Position numbers and translations under genes: made by a program
NCBI RefSeq assembly: GCF_004912135.1
Contig: NZ_STGU01000007.1
Coordinates: 124,001 to 188,000, forward strand
DNA: 64,000 bases
From: Rhizobium rosettiformans W3
GTDB taxonomy: Bacteria > Pseudomonadota > Alphaproteobacteria > Rhizobiales > Rhizobiaceae
Direction: 5' to 3'
Part shown: positions 1 through 11,433 of the stretch, piece after piece
How the letters are laid out: every line of letters starts with the position of its first letter
How positions within the stretch are numbered: position 1 is the first letter of the stretch
Notes under the pieces: model-generated
Databases searched by the model: none
What the model saw: only the letters and a program-made list of their open reading frames with translations
What the model was told of the DNA's origin: nothing

Positions 1-1
1 G

Positions 2-781
2 CAGACGGAGGACCTCGTCGAGGCGCCCAACTGGTCGCGGGACGGCGAGTTCCTGGTGATCAATGGCGACGGCCTTCTGTACGCCCTGTCACTGGATGAG
101 GACGATCCGGAGCCGGAACTGATCGACACGGGTTTTGCCGTCCGTCTCAACAATGATCACGGCATTTCCCCTGACGGCGCCTCAATTGCCTTTTCCGACC
201 ATACGCTCTTCGGCAAGTCCTGCATCTACCTGCTCGGTGATGGCGATGAGGAGCCGCGCCAGGTGACCGAGAAGATGCCATCCTACTGGCACGGCTGGTC
301 GCCGGATGGAAAGCAACTTGCCTATTGCGGCGATCGCGATGGCGTTTTCGACATCTACACGATCTCGACCAAGGGTGGGCCAGAGAAGCGGTTGACCCAT
401 GGGGAGGGCCACAATGACGGTCCCGATTACTCTCCCGATGGACAGTGGATCTATTTCAACTCCAGCCGCACCGGCACGATGCAGATCTGGCGCATGCGGA
501 CCGATGGCAGTGATCTTGAGCGTCTGACCTCGGACGGCTATGGCGACTGGTTCCCGCATCCGTCGCCGGACGGAAGCAAGGTTCTGTTCCTCTCCTATGT
601 CGAGGATATCTCCGGACATCCGCGCGATAAGCAGGTCAGGCTGCGGCTGATGGATGCCGATGGCGGCAATGTCGAGACCCTGTTCGAGTTCTTCGGCGGG
701 CAGGGCAGCATCAACGTGCCGAACTGGTCGCCGGATGGATCGGCCTTCGCCTTCGTCCGCTATTTCCCCGTGCCTGATTGA
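2..781 (+). CDS. TolB-like beta-propeller protein (5' truncated)
   Basis: The reading frame is open from the window edge, so the N-terminus lies outside and 259 residues are visible. It carries repeated PD40/TolB-type propeller blades, each with a W-SPDG or SPDG core ([48 protein letters not shown]). This blade type is typical of the TolB beta-propeller and of S9-peptidase propellers. No peptidase domain follows: the protein stops at 781 right after the last blade. It is probably a stand-alone propeller that binds protein or ligand. The substrate and cellular location cannot be read from this fragment. A GTG at 56 is a possible start but lies inside a blade, so a start upstream of the window is preferred. 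Confidence 0.75.
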   Translation, partial: QTEDLVEAPNWSRDGEFLVINGDGLLYALSLDEDDPEPELIDTGFAVRLNNDHGISPDGASIAFSDHTLFGKSCIYLLGDGDEEPRQVTEKMPSYWHGWSPDGKQLAYCGDRDGVFDIYTISTKGGPEKRLTHGEGHNDGPDYSPDGQWIYFNSSRTGTMQIWRMRTDGSDLERLTSDGYGDWFPHPSPDGSKVLFLSYVEDISGHPRDKQVRLRLMDADGGNVETLFEFFGGQGSINVPNWSPDGSAFAFVRYFPVPD

Positions 782-830
782 GGCTGTCGTTTTTGATCTG
801 TCGCTCGTGCGCTATCTGACGTAAAACAAC

Positions 831-2787
<1,957 letters not shown>

Positions 2788-2919
2788 ATCCGGATCCCAG
2801 TTGGCATTTGCAGGGCAGATGACGGCCCCGACGTATCGCAGGATATCCGAATGTAGATCAAAACGAAATGACGGATGACGTGGCGGATGCGACATGGGCC
2901 GCATCCGCCCGAGATGCCG

Positions 2920-3561
2920 TCACGCTGCGCGCGCGGTGGCGAGCGTCATCTCTTCTTCCAGCACGCTGCCGTCAATCGCGGCCACGGCCTTCATGCGATC
3001 CAGAAGCTCATGGGAGACCTCCCAGGAAACGGCGACCGCCTGGACGACGCCGATGCGTTTCGGCTCGCCGATGCGGCTGCCCGGGCAGCCCATGCGCTTG
3101 AACATTCGCTCCAGAAAGACATCGGTCACTGTCACGATATGGCTGAGGCCGGAAGCGAGGCCGAGTTCGCCGACCCCGCACATCAGTTCGGCCGCAGCGA
3201 TCGTCACCTGGTTGCGCGCCCGGTCCTGGGAAATCTCCGGATCGATGCAGAAGCGGCTCGACTCCCAGACTGCTGCGCTGCGGATCTCCGGGCCATCACC
3301 GAGCAGGATCGGAAAGGTGTCGTCGAGCATGTTCGGGCCGAGCGTCGGAAGAAGGCGCAGCGAGCCGCGAAGTTTTCCCTTCTCGTCATAGGAGAGGACA
3401 TAGAGCGGGTTGGCGCGGTCGTAGTCGTCGATTTCCCAGGCTTCCTGGACCTGAACCTCCCAGCCCAAGAGGTCATGGAAGACCCGCTTGCGCAGCCTAT
3501 GCATGGCGTCGATGTCGGAGGGAAACTGGTTTCGACGCGCGCCGTTGATGATCCTGATCAT
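2920..3561 (-). CDS. sinI: LuxI-family acyl-homoserine-lactone synthase
   Basis: The enzyme makes N-acyl-homoserine lactones from S-adenosylmethionine and acyl-ACP. Started at ATG 3561 (preceded by AAGGAG seven bases upstream), the 213-residue protein places the invariant LuxI residues at their canonical numbers: Arg24, Phe28, Trp34, Asp45 and Asp48. The GSLRLLPT and WESSRF blocks follow. An upstream in-frame ATG at 3612 has no comparable ribosome binding site. The gene lies downstream of a LuxR-type gene on the same strand. The name sinI rests on the neighbourhood (bluB and dme), which matches what I remember of the Sinorhizobium sin locus. The acyl chain length cannot be predicted. Confidence 0.9.
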   Translation of the reverse strand: MIRIINGARRNQFPSDIDAMHRLRKRVFHDLLGWEVQVQEAWEIDDYDRANPLYVLSYDEKGKLRGSLRLLPTLGPNMLDDTFPILLGDGPEIRSAAVWESSRFCIDPEISQDRARNQVTIAAAELMCGVGELGLASGLSHIVTVTDVFLERMFKRMGCPGSRIGEPKRIGVVQAVAVSWEVSHELLDRMKAVAAIDGSVLEEEMTLATARAA

Positions 3562-3683
3562 GCCTTGCTCCTTCTTGCAGACCGAAGCAGGAAGGATGGC
3601 GTGCAGCATCATCTTGTTAAACTGGCGGTAGCGACCATTTTGCGATATGCAATCTATGATATTGTCGTACGTTTGCGCTGACT

Positions 3684-4391
3684 TCAGGACGCCTGAGTAT
3701 CCGCAAGACGCGGGATCAGCCCTCGCCAGACCGCTTCTGCGACGGCTTGCGCATTGGTGACCACGTCGAGCTTCTGGCGCGCGTTGGCCATGAAATGCCG
3801 GATGGTGCGCTCGGATATGCCGAGGATCACAGCCGTCTCCCAGTAGCTCTTGCCCGCGGCAATCCAGGCCAGCGTTTCCCGCTCCCGGCGGGTGAGGGGT
3901 GTGGAGGGAATGCGCTTCTGCAGCCCGTCCGTAGCGGCGCTCGCCAGCCGGGCATTCAGCTTCGCTCCGAGGCTCAGAAGGTCGCGATCATGGGCCCGCC
4001 GCCACGCGCTGATCTCACTGGGGACGGAGCCGAGGTCCACAAGCAGGCAGCTGTGCCGCCCCGGCAAGGGATAGCCGATGAGATGCTGATCGTGGTCTTT
4101 GCTCTTCTGCCAGCCGGAAAAAGCGATCGGCTCCAGGGCCACAAGGACACGCAGGATCTGCTCAACGGCCGCCTTTCGATGCAGGCTTCGGCGGAAGGCA
4201 TTGGCATTGGTCCTGTGACTGAAGTGGAGGCTGCGGGCCTGCAGACGCCCATCGATGACGTCACCCTCAAGGTAGGTGACCGGACCGGTGCCGTAAGCGT
4301 GCTGGATCAGGGACAGAAAAGCCGGGGGATCAAGGATCTCCTGACTGTCCAAGAGATCCAGCAAATCGAAATAGGCCTCCGCTGCTGCCAT
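3684..4391 (-). CDS. sinR: LuxR-family quorum-sensing regulator
   Basis: This is a 235-residue transcription factor. Residues 1 to about 165 form a putative autoinducer-binding region and the C-terminus carries a LuxR/FixJ helix-turn-helix (LTRRERETLAWIAAGKS, then ISERTIRHFMANARQKL). By eye I could not place the TraR ligand residues Trp57, Tyr61 and Asp70, so the sensing domain is divergent or its ligand differs. The start is ATG 4391, preceded by AGGGTAAG. A longer frame to 4457 would span an inverted repeat and lacks support. The gene lies 122 bases upstream of the LuxI gene on the same strand, a classic regulator-synthase order. A leader hairpin covers its ribosome binding site. Confidence 0.85.
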   Translation of the reverse strand: MAAAEAYFDLLDLLDSQEILDPPAFLSLIQHAYGTGPVTYLEGDVIDGRLQARSLHFSHRTNANAFRRSLHRKAAVEQILRVLVALEPIAFSGWQKSKDHDQHLIGYPLPGRHSCLLVDLGSVPSEISAWRRAHDRDLLSLGAKLNARLASAATDGLQKRIPSTPLTRRERETLAWIAAGKSYWETAVILGISERTIRHFMANARQKLDVVTNAQAVAEAVWRGLIPRLADTQAS

Positions 4392-4396
4392 GCCAC

Positions 4397-4418
4397 TTAC
4401 CCTAGATTTCAAGGGTAA
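4397..4418 (-). promoter_or_regulatory. Inverted repeat over the luxR ribosome binding site
   Basis: Perfect 7-base arms (TTACCCT at 4397-4403 and AGGGTAA at 4412-4418 on the plus strand) flank an 8-base spacer. Read on the minus strand, the downstream arm AGGGTAA ends five bases before the luxR ATG and contains its only Shine-Dalgarno-like sequence. The folded mRNA would pair the ribosome site with the upstream arm. As DNA it could instead be an operator, for example for LuxR autoregulation. The sequence does not decide between the two. Confidence 0.6.
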
Positions 4419-4467
4419 CAATCTCGCGGTTGCAGCTTTGACTTGTCCAGAGGGCATTTCTCAAGCG

Positions 4468-4493
4468 GCATGCGGCAGCGGGCTGCCGCATGC
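4468..4493. repeat. Perfect 11-bp stem-loop between dme and luxR
   Basis: GCATGCGGCAG at 4468-4478 pairs perfectly with CTGCCGCATGC at 4483-4493 around a 4-base loop. It follows the dme stop codon on the minus strand. There is no U-tract on either side, so it may protect a 3' end or act as a weak or Rho-linked terminator rather than a classic intrinsic one. Confidence 0.6.
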
Positions 4494-4504
4494 GGTTGAT
4501 GGCA

Positions 4505-6820
4505 TCAACCGGCCGGCTGAGAGGCTTCGACGACGGCGAGTGCTGCCATGTTGACAACACCACGCGAGGTCACCGAGGTCGAAAGCACGTGGGCTGGCAT
4601 GGCAGCACCTAGAAGGATCGGGCCGACATGCAGGGCGTCCATCATGGTGCGGACAATGCCGAGCGAGATATTCGCCGCATCGAGGTTCGGGAAGACTAGG
4701 AGATTGGCTTCGCCGGTGAGCGTGCTGTCGGGCATGGCGCGCTTGCGCAGGACTTCGGACAGGGCCGAACCACCCTGCATTTCGCCGTCGACCTCGAGAT
4801 CCGGGGCGTTCTTGCGGATGATCTCCAAGGCGTGACGCATCTTCGAGGCGCTTGCCGAGGGACGCGAGCCGAAATTCGAATGCGACAGCAGGGCTGCCTT
4901 CGGCGTGATTCCGAAGCGGCGGATTTCCTGGGCAGCGAGCATGGTCATCTCGGCCAGTTCTTCTGCACTCGGGTCATCGGTCACGAAGGTGTCGGTGAAG
5001 AAGATGGCACCGCGCTGCGAGATCAGCAGGCTCAAGCCGGAATAGTCGCGCACACCCGAGCGCTTGCCGATGATCTGCCGGACGTCGCGGACATGGCGGT
5101 CAAAGCGGCCTTCGACACCACAGATCAGGGCATCGGCTTCGCCGCGCTTGACCGCCAGCGCTCCAATCACCGTCGTGTTCGTGCGCACGATCGTGCGGGC
5201 GGCTTCCGGGTTGATGCCGGCGCGGCCGACGAGTGCGAAGTAGTCGTCGACATAGTCACGGTAACGCGGATCGTCTTCCGGATTCACCAGCTGGAAGTCC
5301 GTGCCGGGCCGGATGCGCAGGCCGTAGCGCTTGAGACGCGTCTCGATGATCTGCGGGCGGCCAATCAGGATCGGTTCGCCGATGCCATCTTCGAGCAGAA
5401 CCTGGGCAGCGCGCAGCACGCGCTCGTCTTCCCCTTCGGCGAAGATGACGCGTTTCTTCGCAGCCGTCTTGGCGGCGGCGAAGATTGGCTTCATCACGAA
5501 GCCGGAGCGGAAGACGAAGCGGTTCAGCTGATCGAGATAGGTGTCGAAATCGGCGATCGGGCGGCGGGCAACGCCGCTGTCGGCGGCCGCCTTCGCAACA
5601 GCCGGTGCGATGCGCAGGATGAGGCGCGGATCAAACGGCGAGGGGATCAGATAATCGGGGCCGAAGGTCGGTGTTTCCCCCGTATAGGCGCGGGCGGCGA
5701 CTTCCGAGACTTCCTCGCGGGCGAGCGCTGCAATAGCGCGTACCGCCGCCATTTTCATCTCTTCATTGATGGTCGTTGCACCGCAATCGAGTGCGCCGCG
5801 GAAGATATAGGGGAAGCAGAGGACGTTGTTGACCTGGTTGGGGAAGTCCGAGCGGCCGGTGCAGATCATCGCATCGGGTCGCGCAGCGCGCGCTTCTTCC
5901 GGCATGATTTCCGGCTTCGGATTGGCGAGCGCCATGATCAGTGGCTTCGGCGCCATGCGGGCCAGCAGTTCCGGCTTCAGCACGCCGGCGGCCGAAAGGC
6001 CAAGGAAGACGTCGGCGTCATCGATGCTTTCGGACAGCGTGCGCTTGTCAGATGGCTGTGCGTAGACTTCCTTCCACGGGTCCATCAACTCGTTGCGGCC
6101 CTTGTAGACGAGGCCTTCGATGTCGTGCACCCAGATATTCTCGCGCTTCGCACCCAGGATGACGAGAAGATTGAGGCAGGCAAGGGCTGCGGCGCCCGCG
6201 CCAGAGGCGACGATCTTGACGTTCTCGATGCTCTTGCCGGCCAGTTCCAGGCCGTTCAGGATCGCGGCCGCGACGATGATGGCTGTTCCATGCTGGTCGT
6301 CATGGAAAACCGGGATGTTCATCTTGGCACGAAGCTGGTCCTCGACCTGGAAGCATTCCGGCGCCTTGATGTCCTCAAGGTTGATACCGCCGAATGTCGG
6401 CTCGAGCGCCGAGATGGTCGAGACCATCTGGTCGACGGTCGGCGAGTCGATCTCGATGTCGAAGACGTCGATGCCTGCGAATTTCTTGAAGAGGACGGCC
6501 TTGCCTTCCATGACCGGCTTGGAGGCAAGCGGGCCGATATTGCCGAGACCAAGGACGGCCGTGCCGTTCGAAATCACCGCAACGAGGTTGGAGCGCGCGG
6601 TGTAATCATCGGCAGCGGCCGGATCATCCTTGATCGCGAGGCACGGGGCGGCAACGCCGGGCGAATAGGCCAGCGCCAGATCGCGCTGGTTGCCGAGCGG
6701 CTTGGTGGCCTGAATTTCCAGTTTTCCGGGGCGGGGATAGCGATGGTAGAACAGAGCCTGTTCGTCGAGATCAGCGGTCGGGTTCGCAGCTTGCGGCTTG
6801 TTCTTGTCCTGGGAATTCAT
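4505..6820 (-). CDS. dme: NAD(P)-malic enzyme with C-terminal phosphotransacetylase-like domain
   Basis: The enzyme oxidatively decarboxylates malate to pyruvate. In rhizobia the NAD form feeds acetyl-CoA formation during growth on dicarboxylates. Its 771 residues match the large bifunctional-looking family. An N-terminal malic domain (about 20-430) has [25 protein letters not shown], the metal/substrate region [10 protein letters not shown] and the dinucleotide motif [15 protein letters not shown]-like domain (about 440-770) has [18 protein letters not shown] and LSHSNFGS. The PTA part is usually catalytically inactive and regulatory. The symbol dme rather than tme rests on position beside the sin locus. 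The start is ATG 6820, with GGTGGA upstream. Confidence 0.93.
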   Translation of the reverse strand: MNSQDKNKPQAANPTADLDEQALFYHRYPRPGKLEIQATKPLGNQRDLALAYSPGVAAPCLAIKDDPAAADDYTARSNLVAVISNGTAVLGLGNIGPLASKPVMEGKAVLFKKFAGIDVFDIEIDSPTVDQMVSTISALEPTFGGINLEDIKAPECFQVEDQLRAKMNIPVFHDDQHGTAIIVAAAILNGLELAGKSIENVKIVASGAGAAALACLNLLVILGAKRENIWVHDIEGLVYKGRNELMDPWKEVYAQPSDKRTLSESIDDADVFLGLSAAGVLKPELLARMAPKPLIMALANPKPEIMPEEARAARPDAMICTGRSDFPNQVNNVLCFPYIFRGALDCGATTINEEMKMAAVRAIAALAREEVSEVAARAYTGETPTFGPDYLIPSPFDPRLILRIAPAVAKAAADSGVARRPIADFDTYLDQLNRFVFRSGFVMKPIFAAAKTAAKKRVIFAEGEDERVLRAAQVLLEDGIGEPILIGRPQIIETRLKRYGLRIRPGTDFQLVNPEDDPRYRDYVDDYFALVGRAGINPEAARTIVRTNTTVIGALAVKRGEADALICGVEGRFDRHVRDVRQIIGKRSGVRDYSGLSLLISQRGAIFFTDTFVTDDPSAEELAEMTMLAAQEIRRFGITPKAALLSHSNFGSRPSASASKMRHALEIIRKNAPDLEVDGEMQGGSALSEVLRKRAMPDSTLTGEANLLVFPNLDAANISLGIVRTMMDALHVGPILLGAAMPAHVLSTSVTSRGVVNMAALAVVEASQPAG

Positions 6821-6948
6821 CGGTCCACCGGCAGTTTCTGGGCTTTAAATCTGGTCTGCCCGTCATACACGAATTGATCGGGAGTGGTAGACTTTAGTTC
6901 CGGCTATGCCCAGCAGCGTGTGGTCGGACTGGCGGAGGCCAGGGCCCG

Positions 6949-7887
6949 GTGGAACAATCGATCACGGCGATGTCATCTTCCTGCAACACGAGTCTGATTA
7001 AGCGCTGTCCAGACAGCGAAGAGGACCGTGCCGTGGAAGAAGCCAGCGAAACACGCCATTTCAGGACCCTGTTCATCTCGGATGTGCATCTCGGATCGAA
7101 GGCCGCGAAGACGGACTTCCTTCTCGATTTCCTGCGTACCCATGAGGCGGATACCATCATCCTTGTGGGCGATATCGTCGATGGCTGGCGCCTGAAGCGC
7201 AGCTGGTACTGGCCGCAGCAGTGCAACGATGTGGTCCAGAAGCTCCTGCGCAAGGCGCGCAAAGGGACGAAGATCATCTATATCCCCGGCAACCACGACG
7301 AGTTCATGCGGGACTTCCCCGGCATTCATTTCGGCGGCATCGAAGTTGCCCAGCGCATCGTGCACGAGATGGCGGACGGGAAGAAATACCTCGTGCTGCA
7401 TGGCGACGAGTTCGACGTCGTGGTCCGCAATGCACGCCTGCTCGCCTATCTCGGCGACTGGGCCTATGACACCGCCATTGCCATCAACGTGATGCTCGCG
7501 GCCATCCGCCGTCGTCTCGGCATGCCCTACTGGTCCTTCTCGGCCTGGGCCAAGTTGCAGGTGAAGCACGCGGTGAATTTCATCGGCGAGTTCCAGCGGG
7601 TCGTGGCGGACGAGGCGCGTCGCGCCGAGGTGGATGGCGTCATCTGTGGCCATATCCACCATGCGGTCATGGAAGACATCGACGGCATCCATTACGTCAA
7701 CACCGGTGACTGGGTCGAAAGCTGCACGGCAATTGCCGAGCACCCGGACGGTCGCCTGGAATTGATCTCCTGGGGCCACAAGATCAGCGAAGTGCCGGCC
7801 GGCAAACGGGCAGGCAAACTCGTGCCGATCCTGTTGCCCAAGCCAATGCCGGAAGCCGCTCAGGACGACGGTATCCGCGCCGCCTGA
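6949..7887 (+). CDS. LpxH-like metallophosphoesterase
   Basis: A calcineurin-like phosphoesterase of the UDP-2,3-diacylglucosamine hydrolase group. The five metal-site motifs are all present: DVHLG, GDIVDG, GNHDE, HGDEFD and GHIHH. In lipid A synthesis LpxH cleaves UDP-2,3-diacylglucosamine, but alphaproteobacteria generally use the unrelated LpxI for that step. The true substrate here may therefore differ, and LPS or phospholipid metabolism is only an inference. The 312-residue frame starts at GTG 6949. GTG 7033, preceded by AGAGGA, is an equally plausible start giving 284 residues and a more family-like N-terminus. It stands alone, 121 bases before the MCE operon. Confidence 0.8.
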   Translation: MEQSITAMSSSCNTSLIKRCPDSEEDRAVEEASETRHFRTLFISDVHLGSKAAKTDFLLDFLRTHEADTIILVGDIVDGWRLKRSWYWPQQCNDVVQKLLRKARKGTKIIYIPGNHDEFMRDFPGIHFGGIEVAQRIVHEMADGKKYLVLHGDEFDVVVRNARLLAYLGDWAYDTAIAINVMLAAIRRRLGMPYWSFSAWAKLQVKHAVNFIGEFQRVVADEARRAEVDGVICGHIHHAVMEDIDGIHYVNTGDWVESCTAIAEHPDGRLELISWGHKISEVPAGKRAGKLVPILLPKPMPEAAQDDGIRAA

Positions 7888-8007
7888 CGACGCTGCCTGT
7901 TGCAAAGCGGTCATGGCCGCCTGCAATCGGATTGGAAAACGCAATTAACGGTTTGCAAAGGATTTCTTCGCGGGCGGCGATGGTTATAGTGTGCAGCCAT
8001 CTGTCAC

Positions 8008-9210
8008 GTGATTTGCGCAACCGGATCCCCCGGCGCGAATTTGGAAGTTGTCGCCACCTTGAGTTCGGTTGAGCCAGAAAATGCCCGCATTGACATCGAG
8101 GAACAGCCGGGCGGCAACGGTCGGCTGATCCGCCTTGCCGGTCGCTGGAAAAACAACTCCCTGAGCGCGATGATCAAGTCCGCCGGGCCACTGGTGGATG
8201 CCGGCGGTTCCGGGCACGAGACGATCGACCTCAGCGGCGTGACCGGCATGGACACGGCCGGTGCCTGGCTCATCCGTCGCTTCGTCACGGAGCAGCGCGA
8301 GCGGGGAGGTTCCGTCGAAATCGTCGGCGGTACTGCCGGCATGCGCGAATTGATCGAGGCGCTTCCCGAACATGTCACGGCGCCTGAAAAGCCGGTCGAT
8401 CACCGCACCCGGTTCGAGCGCGTCTTCGAACCCGTCGGAAAAGTCACCCTAAGCCTCTGGGGCGACATCGTCGCGATGATGTTCGTTCTGGGCTCTGCCG
8501 TTCGCGGCGCCCAGACCAAGCTCGGCCGTGGGGCAGGGGTCTCGCCTGCTTCCGTCGTTAATCAGCTCGACCATATGGGCGTCCGGGCTGTCCCGATCAT
8601 CACGCTCATGTCTTTCCTGATCGGCGCGATCATCGCGCAGCAGGGGGCATTCCAGCTGCGCTATTTCGGCGCCGAGGTCTTTGTCGTCGATCTCGTCGGC
8701 ATTCTGCAGTTGCGCGAAATCGGCGTGCTCTTGACCGCCATCATGATCGCGGGGCGCTCCGGCAGTGCGATCACGGCCGAGATCGGCTCGATGAAGATGC
8801 GTGAAGAAATCGACGCGCTCAAGGTGATTGGGCTCAACCCGATCGGTGTCCTGGTCTTTCCGCGGCTGGTGGCGCTGACGATCGCGCTGCCCCTGCTGAC
8901 CATCGTCGCGAACTTTGCGGCCCTTTACGGCGCTGCAGTGGTCGCCTGGGGCTATTCCGGTATCACCTTCGACGTCTTCATCACCCGCCTGCACGAAGCC
9001 GTCGATTATTCGACGCTGGCCACCGGCATGATCAAGGCGCCGTTCATGGCGCTGATCATCGGCATCATCGCCGCTGTCGAAGGCATGAAGGTGGGCGGCA
9101 GTGCCGAATCGCTCGGTCGCCATGTCACGGCATCCGTGGTGAAGTCGATCTTTGTCGTCATCCTCGTGGACGGGCTGTTTGCCATGTTCTACGCAGCCAT
9201 CGATTTCTGA
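8008..9210 (+). CDS. mlaE: MlaE-type ABC permease with N-terminal STAS domain
   Basis: The inner-membrane permease of an MCE (Mla-like) lipid transporter. It is a natural fusion. Residues about 20-130 form a STAS domain (ETIDLSGVTGMDTAGAWLIRRF), which in E. coli is the separate protein MlaB. Residues about 145-400 form the MlaE permease, with the LREIGVLLTAIMIAGRSGSAITAEIGSM core split over the coupling-helix region and several hydrophobic spans. The GTG at 8008 is the longest start, and TTG 8041 or 8059 would still keep the STAS domain. It is the first gene of a four-gene operon: the next start is 11 bases after its stop, with GGAGG between. Confidence 0.9.
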   Translation: MICATGSPGANLEVVATLSSVEPENARIDIEEQPGGNGRLIRLAGRWKNNSLSAMIKSAGPLVDAGGSGHETIDLSGVTGMDTAGAWLIRRFVTEQRERGGSVEIVGGTAGMRELIEALPEHVTAPEKPVDHRTRFERVFEPVGKVTLSLWGDIVAMMFVLGSAVRGAQTKLGRGAGVSPASVVNQLDHMGVRAVPIITLMSFLIGAIIAQQGAFQLRYFGAEVFVVDLVGILQLREIGVLLTAIMIAGRSGSAITAEIGSMKMREEIDALKVIGLNPIGVLVFPRLVALTIALPLLTIVANFAALYGAAVVAWGYSGITFDVFITRLHEAVDYSTLATGMIKAPFMALIIGIIAAVEGMKVGGSAESLGRHVTASVVKSIFVVILVDGLFAMFYAAIDF

Positions 9211-9220
9211 GGAGGGCCCG

Positions 9221-10030
9221 GTGAACGAAAGACCTTCCGAAGAGCGCGAGATCATCCTGTCGGTCCAGGATCTGACCGTCGGCTTTGGCGACAAGATCGT
9301 CCTCGACAAGTTGAACCTCGATATCTATCGCGGCGAAATTCTCGGCTTCGTGGGCGCCTCCGGTGCCGGCAAGTCGGTGCTGATGCGCACGGTTCTGAGG
9401 CTTCTCCCACGGCGTTCCGGCAAGATCGAGATCCTCGGTGCGGATTACGATGCGGTGGATGATGCACAGCGCATGACGCTCGACACACGCCTGGGGGTTC
9501 TTTTCCAGCACGGCGCCCTATTTTCGGCATTGACCGTGAAGGAGAATATCCAGCTGCCGATGCGCGAATACCTGGACCTGCCGCAATGGCTGATGGACGA
9601 ACTCGCCTATCTGAAGATCGACCTCGTCGGTCTGAAGCCTGATGCCGCAGACAAATATCCCTCGGAACTCTCGGGCGGCATGATCAAGCGCGCGGCTCTG
9701 GCGCGTGCGCTGGCGCTCGATCCGGATCTCGTCTTCCTCGACGAGCCAACCTCCGGTCTCGATCCAATCGGTGCCGCCGAATTCGATGATTTGATTGCGC
9801 AGCTGCGCGATACCCTTGGATTGACGGTCTATATGGTGACCCACGATCTCGACAGCCTGTTCTCCGTCTGCGACCGTATCGCGGTTCTCGGACAGAAGAA
9901 GGTTCTGGTCGAGGGGACGCTGGACGACATGCTCGCCTTCGATGATGCGTGGGTGCAATCCTATTTCAGGGGCAAACGTGCCCGTTCCATTCCCCGGGCG
10001 GAGTCTTCCGCCGGACATCCGGTAGAGTGA
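9221..10030 (+). CDS. mlaF: MlaF-type ABC ATPase
   Basis: The ATPase of the MCE lipid transporter, working with the STAS-MlaE permease encoded just upstream. The 269-residue protein has Walker A GASGAGKS at residues 45-52, Q-loop FQHGALFSALTV, the signature LSGGM followed by ALARALALDPDLVF, Walker B plus catalytic glutamate VFLDEPTSGLDP, and the H-loop TVYMVTHDLD. GTG 9221 is chosen because GGAGG lies directly ahead. The open frame to 9152 would overlap mlaE. The next gene starts four bases after its stop, which suggests tight coupling. Confidence 0.93.
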   Translation: MNERPSEEREIILSVQDLTVGFGDKIVLDKLNLDIYRGEILGFVGASGAGKSVLMRTVLRLLPRRSGKIEILGADYDAVDDAQRMTLDTRLGVLFQHGALFSALTVKENIQLPMREYLDLPQWLMDELAYLKIDLVGLKPDAADKYPSELSGGMIKRAALARALALDPDLVFLDEPTSGLDPIGAAEFDDLIAQLRDTLGLTVYMVTHDLDSLFSVCDRIAVLGQKKVLVEGTLDDMLAFDDAWVQSYFRGKRARSIPRAESSAGHPVE

Positions 10031-10033
10031 GCC

Positions 10034-11407
10034 ATGGAAACCAAAGCCAATTACGCCATAGTCGGATTCTTCACGATGATGGTCATCGGGGCCGCCTTTG
10101 GTTTCGTCTATTGGATGGCGGAATATGGACGCGGCGGCGAGATGGCGCCGCTCGCCATCCGTATTCCGGGCTCGGCCAATGGTCTGAGCATCGGTTCTCC
10201 GGTGCGCTTCAACGGCATTTCCGTCGGATCGGTCCGCAATCTCTATATCGATAACGAGGATCCGAACTTCTCCGTCGCCTTTACCGAGGTGCGCGCCGAT
10301 GCGCCTGTCACGTCTGGGACGAAGGCCGTGCTCGAGATCCAGGGTCTGACGGGCGCCGCCTATGTCGAGCTTTCGGGTGGCGGTCCGGGTTCGGGCGACG
10401 CCATTCTTCAGCGGGCGCTTGACACAGGCGAACCGGCGATCCTTACGGCCGAACAGTCCAGCGTGACCAATCTTCTGTCGACGGCCGACCGGATCCTGCA
10501 GCGTGCCGATGGCGCGGTCGCGGAATTGCAGGGCTTCATCGCCGATGCGCGCGGGCCGCTCACCAACACGGTGCGCAATGCCGAGACATTCTCGAAATCG
10601 CTGGCCGACAATGCGGCCGGCATCGACCAGTTTCTCCAGAGCGTGAGCGCGCTGTCGGACTCCGTCGCCGGTCTGTCGGGCCGTCTCGATTCCACGCTCT
10701 CTGCTGCGGAAGACCTGTTCAGGTCGTTGAATTCCGACAAGATCGACCAGATCCTCGCCAACACCGAACGGGCGACCGCAAGCTTTGCCGAGGCCTCGAA
10801 CCGCATCGGGCCGGCGATCGACAGCTTCCGCGAGACTGCCGACACCTTCCAGCGCTTCGGCAACAATGCCGACCAGACGCTCCAGAAGGTCTCCCGTCTG
10901 ATCGATGCGGTGGACAGCCAGAAGATCGGTCGCGTGGTCGACGACGTCTCCGTTGCCTCGGCCGATGCGCGCGAGGCCATTGCCGGCTTCCGCGACTTGT
11001 CGAACAGCATCACGGGCCGCAAGGACGATATCGATCGCGCGATCGACGACTTCACGCAGCTTGCCAATCGTCTGAACAACGCGTCGACACAGGTCGACGG
11101 GATCCTGCGCAAGGTGGACAGTTTCCTCGGTTCGGGTGAAGCGGATTCGCTTAGCGCACAAGCGCGCCGGACGCTCGAGTCGATCCGCCTTGCCGCCGAG
11201 AACCTCAATGCGCGCATCGGGCCGATCGCCGAAAATCTGCAGCGCTTCTCGTCGACCGGACTGCGTGACATTCAGACGCTGGTCAACGACACGCGCAACA
11301 CCGTGCGCGGCCTGAACGACGCGATCACCAATTTCGACGACGACCCGCAGCGCCTTCTCTTCGGTGGCGACACCGTGAAGGAATTCGACGGACGGACGCG
11401 CCGATGA
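10034..11407 (+). CDS. mlaD: MlaD-type MCE-domain protein
   Basis: The membrane-anchored substrate-binding subunit that forms the lipid channel of MCE transporters. It has 457 residues: one N-terminal transmembrane helix (about 7-29, IVGFFTMMVIGAAFGFVYWM), an MCE domain (about 35-120, IRIPGSANGLSIGSPVRFNG and ALDTGEPAILTAE-like features), then a long helical region (about 150-440) rich in Asp, Asn, Thr and Ala heptads. That helical tail is much longer than in E. coli MlaD (183 aa) and resembles the tube-forming tails of PqiB/YebT or actinobacterial Mce proteins, so it may span part of the periplasm. Confidence 0.9.
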   Translation: METKANYAIVGFFTMMVIGAAFGFVYWMAEYGRGGEMAPLAIRIPGSANGLSIGSPVRFNGISVGSVRNLYIDNEDPNFSVAFTEVRADAPVTSGTKAVLEIQGLTGAAYVELSGGGPGSGDAILQRALDTGEPAILTAEQSSVTNLLSTADRILQRADGAVAELQGFIADARGPLTNTVRNAETFSKSLADNAAGIDQFLQSVSALSDSVAGLSGRLDSTLSAAEDLFRSLNSDKIDQILANTERATASFAEASNRIGPAIDSFRETADTFQRFGNNADQTLQKVSRLIDAVDSQKIGRVVDDVSVASADAREAIAGFRDLSNSITGRKDDIDRAIDDFTQLANRLNNASTQVDGILRKVDSFLGSGEADSLSAQARRTLESIRLAAENLNARIGPIAENLQRFSSTGLRDIQTLVNDTRNTVRGLNDAITNFDDDPQRLLFGGDTVKEFDGRTRR

Positions 11408-11433
11408 CGAGAACATCCCGAAAGGACGACAGA

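Noticed and set aside
3641-3669. Possible lux box upstream of the LuxI gene
   Set aside because: The sequence GCGATAT...ATATTGTCG is only a loose dyad (about two thirds matching arms) and does not fit a lux-box consensus well enough to call.
4832-6877. 681-codon plus-strand frame antisense to dme
   Set aside because: Low-complexity D/R/G-rich translation opposite a clear malic enzyme.
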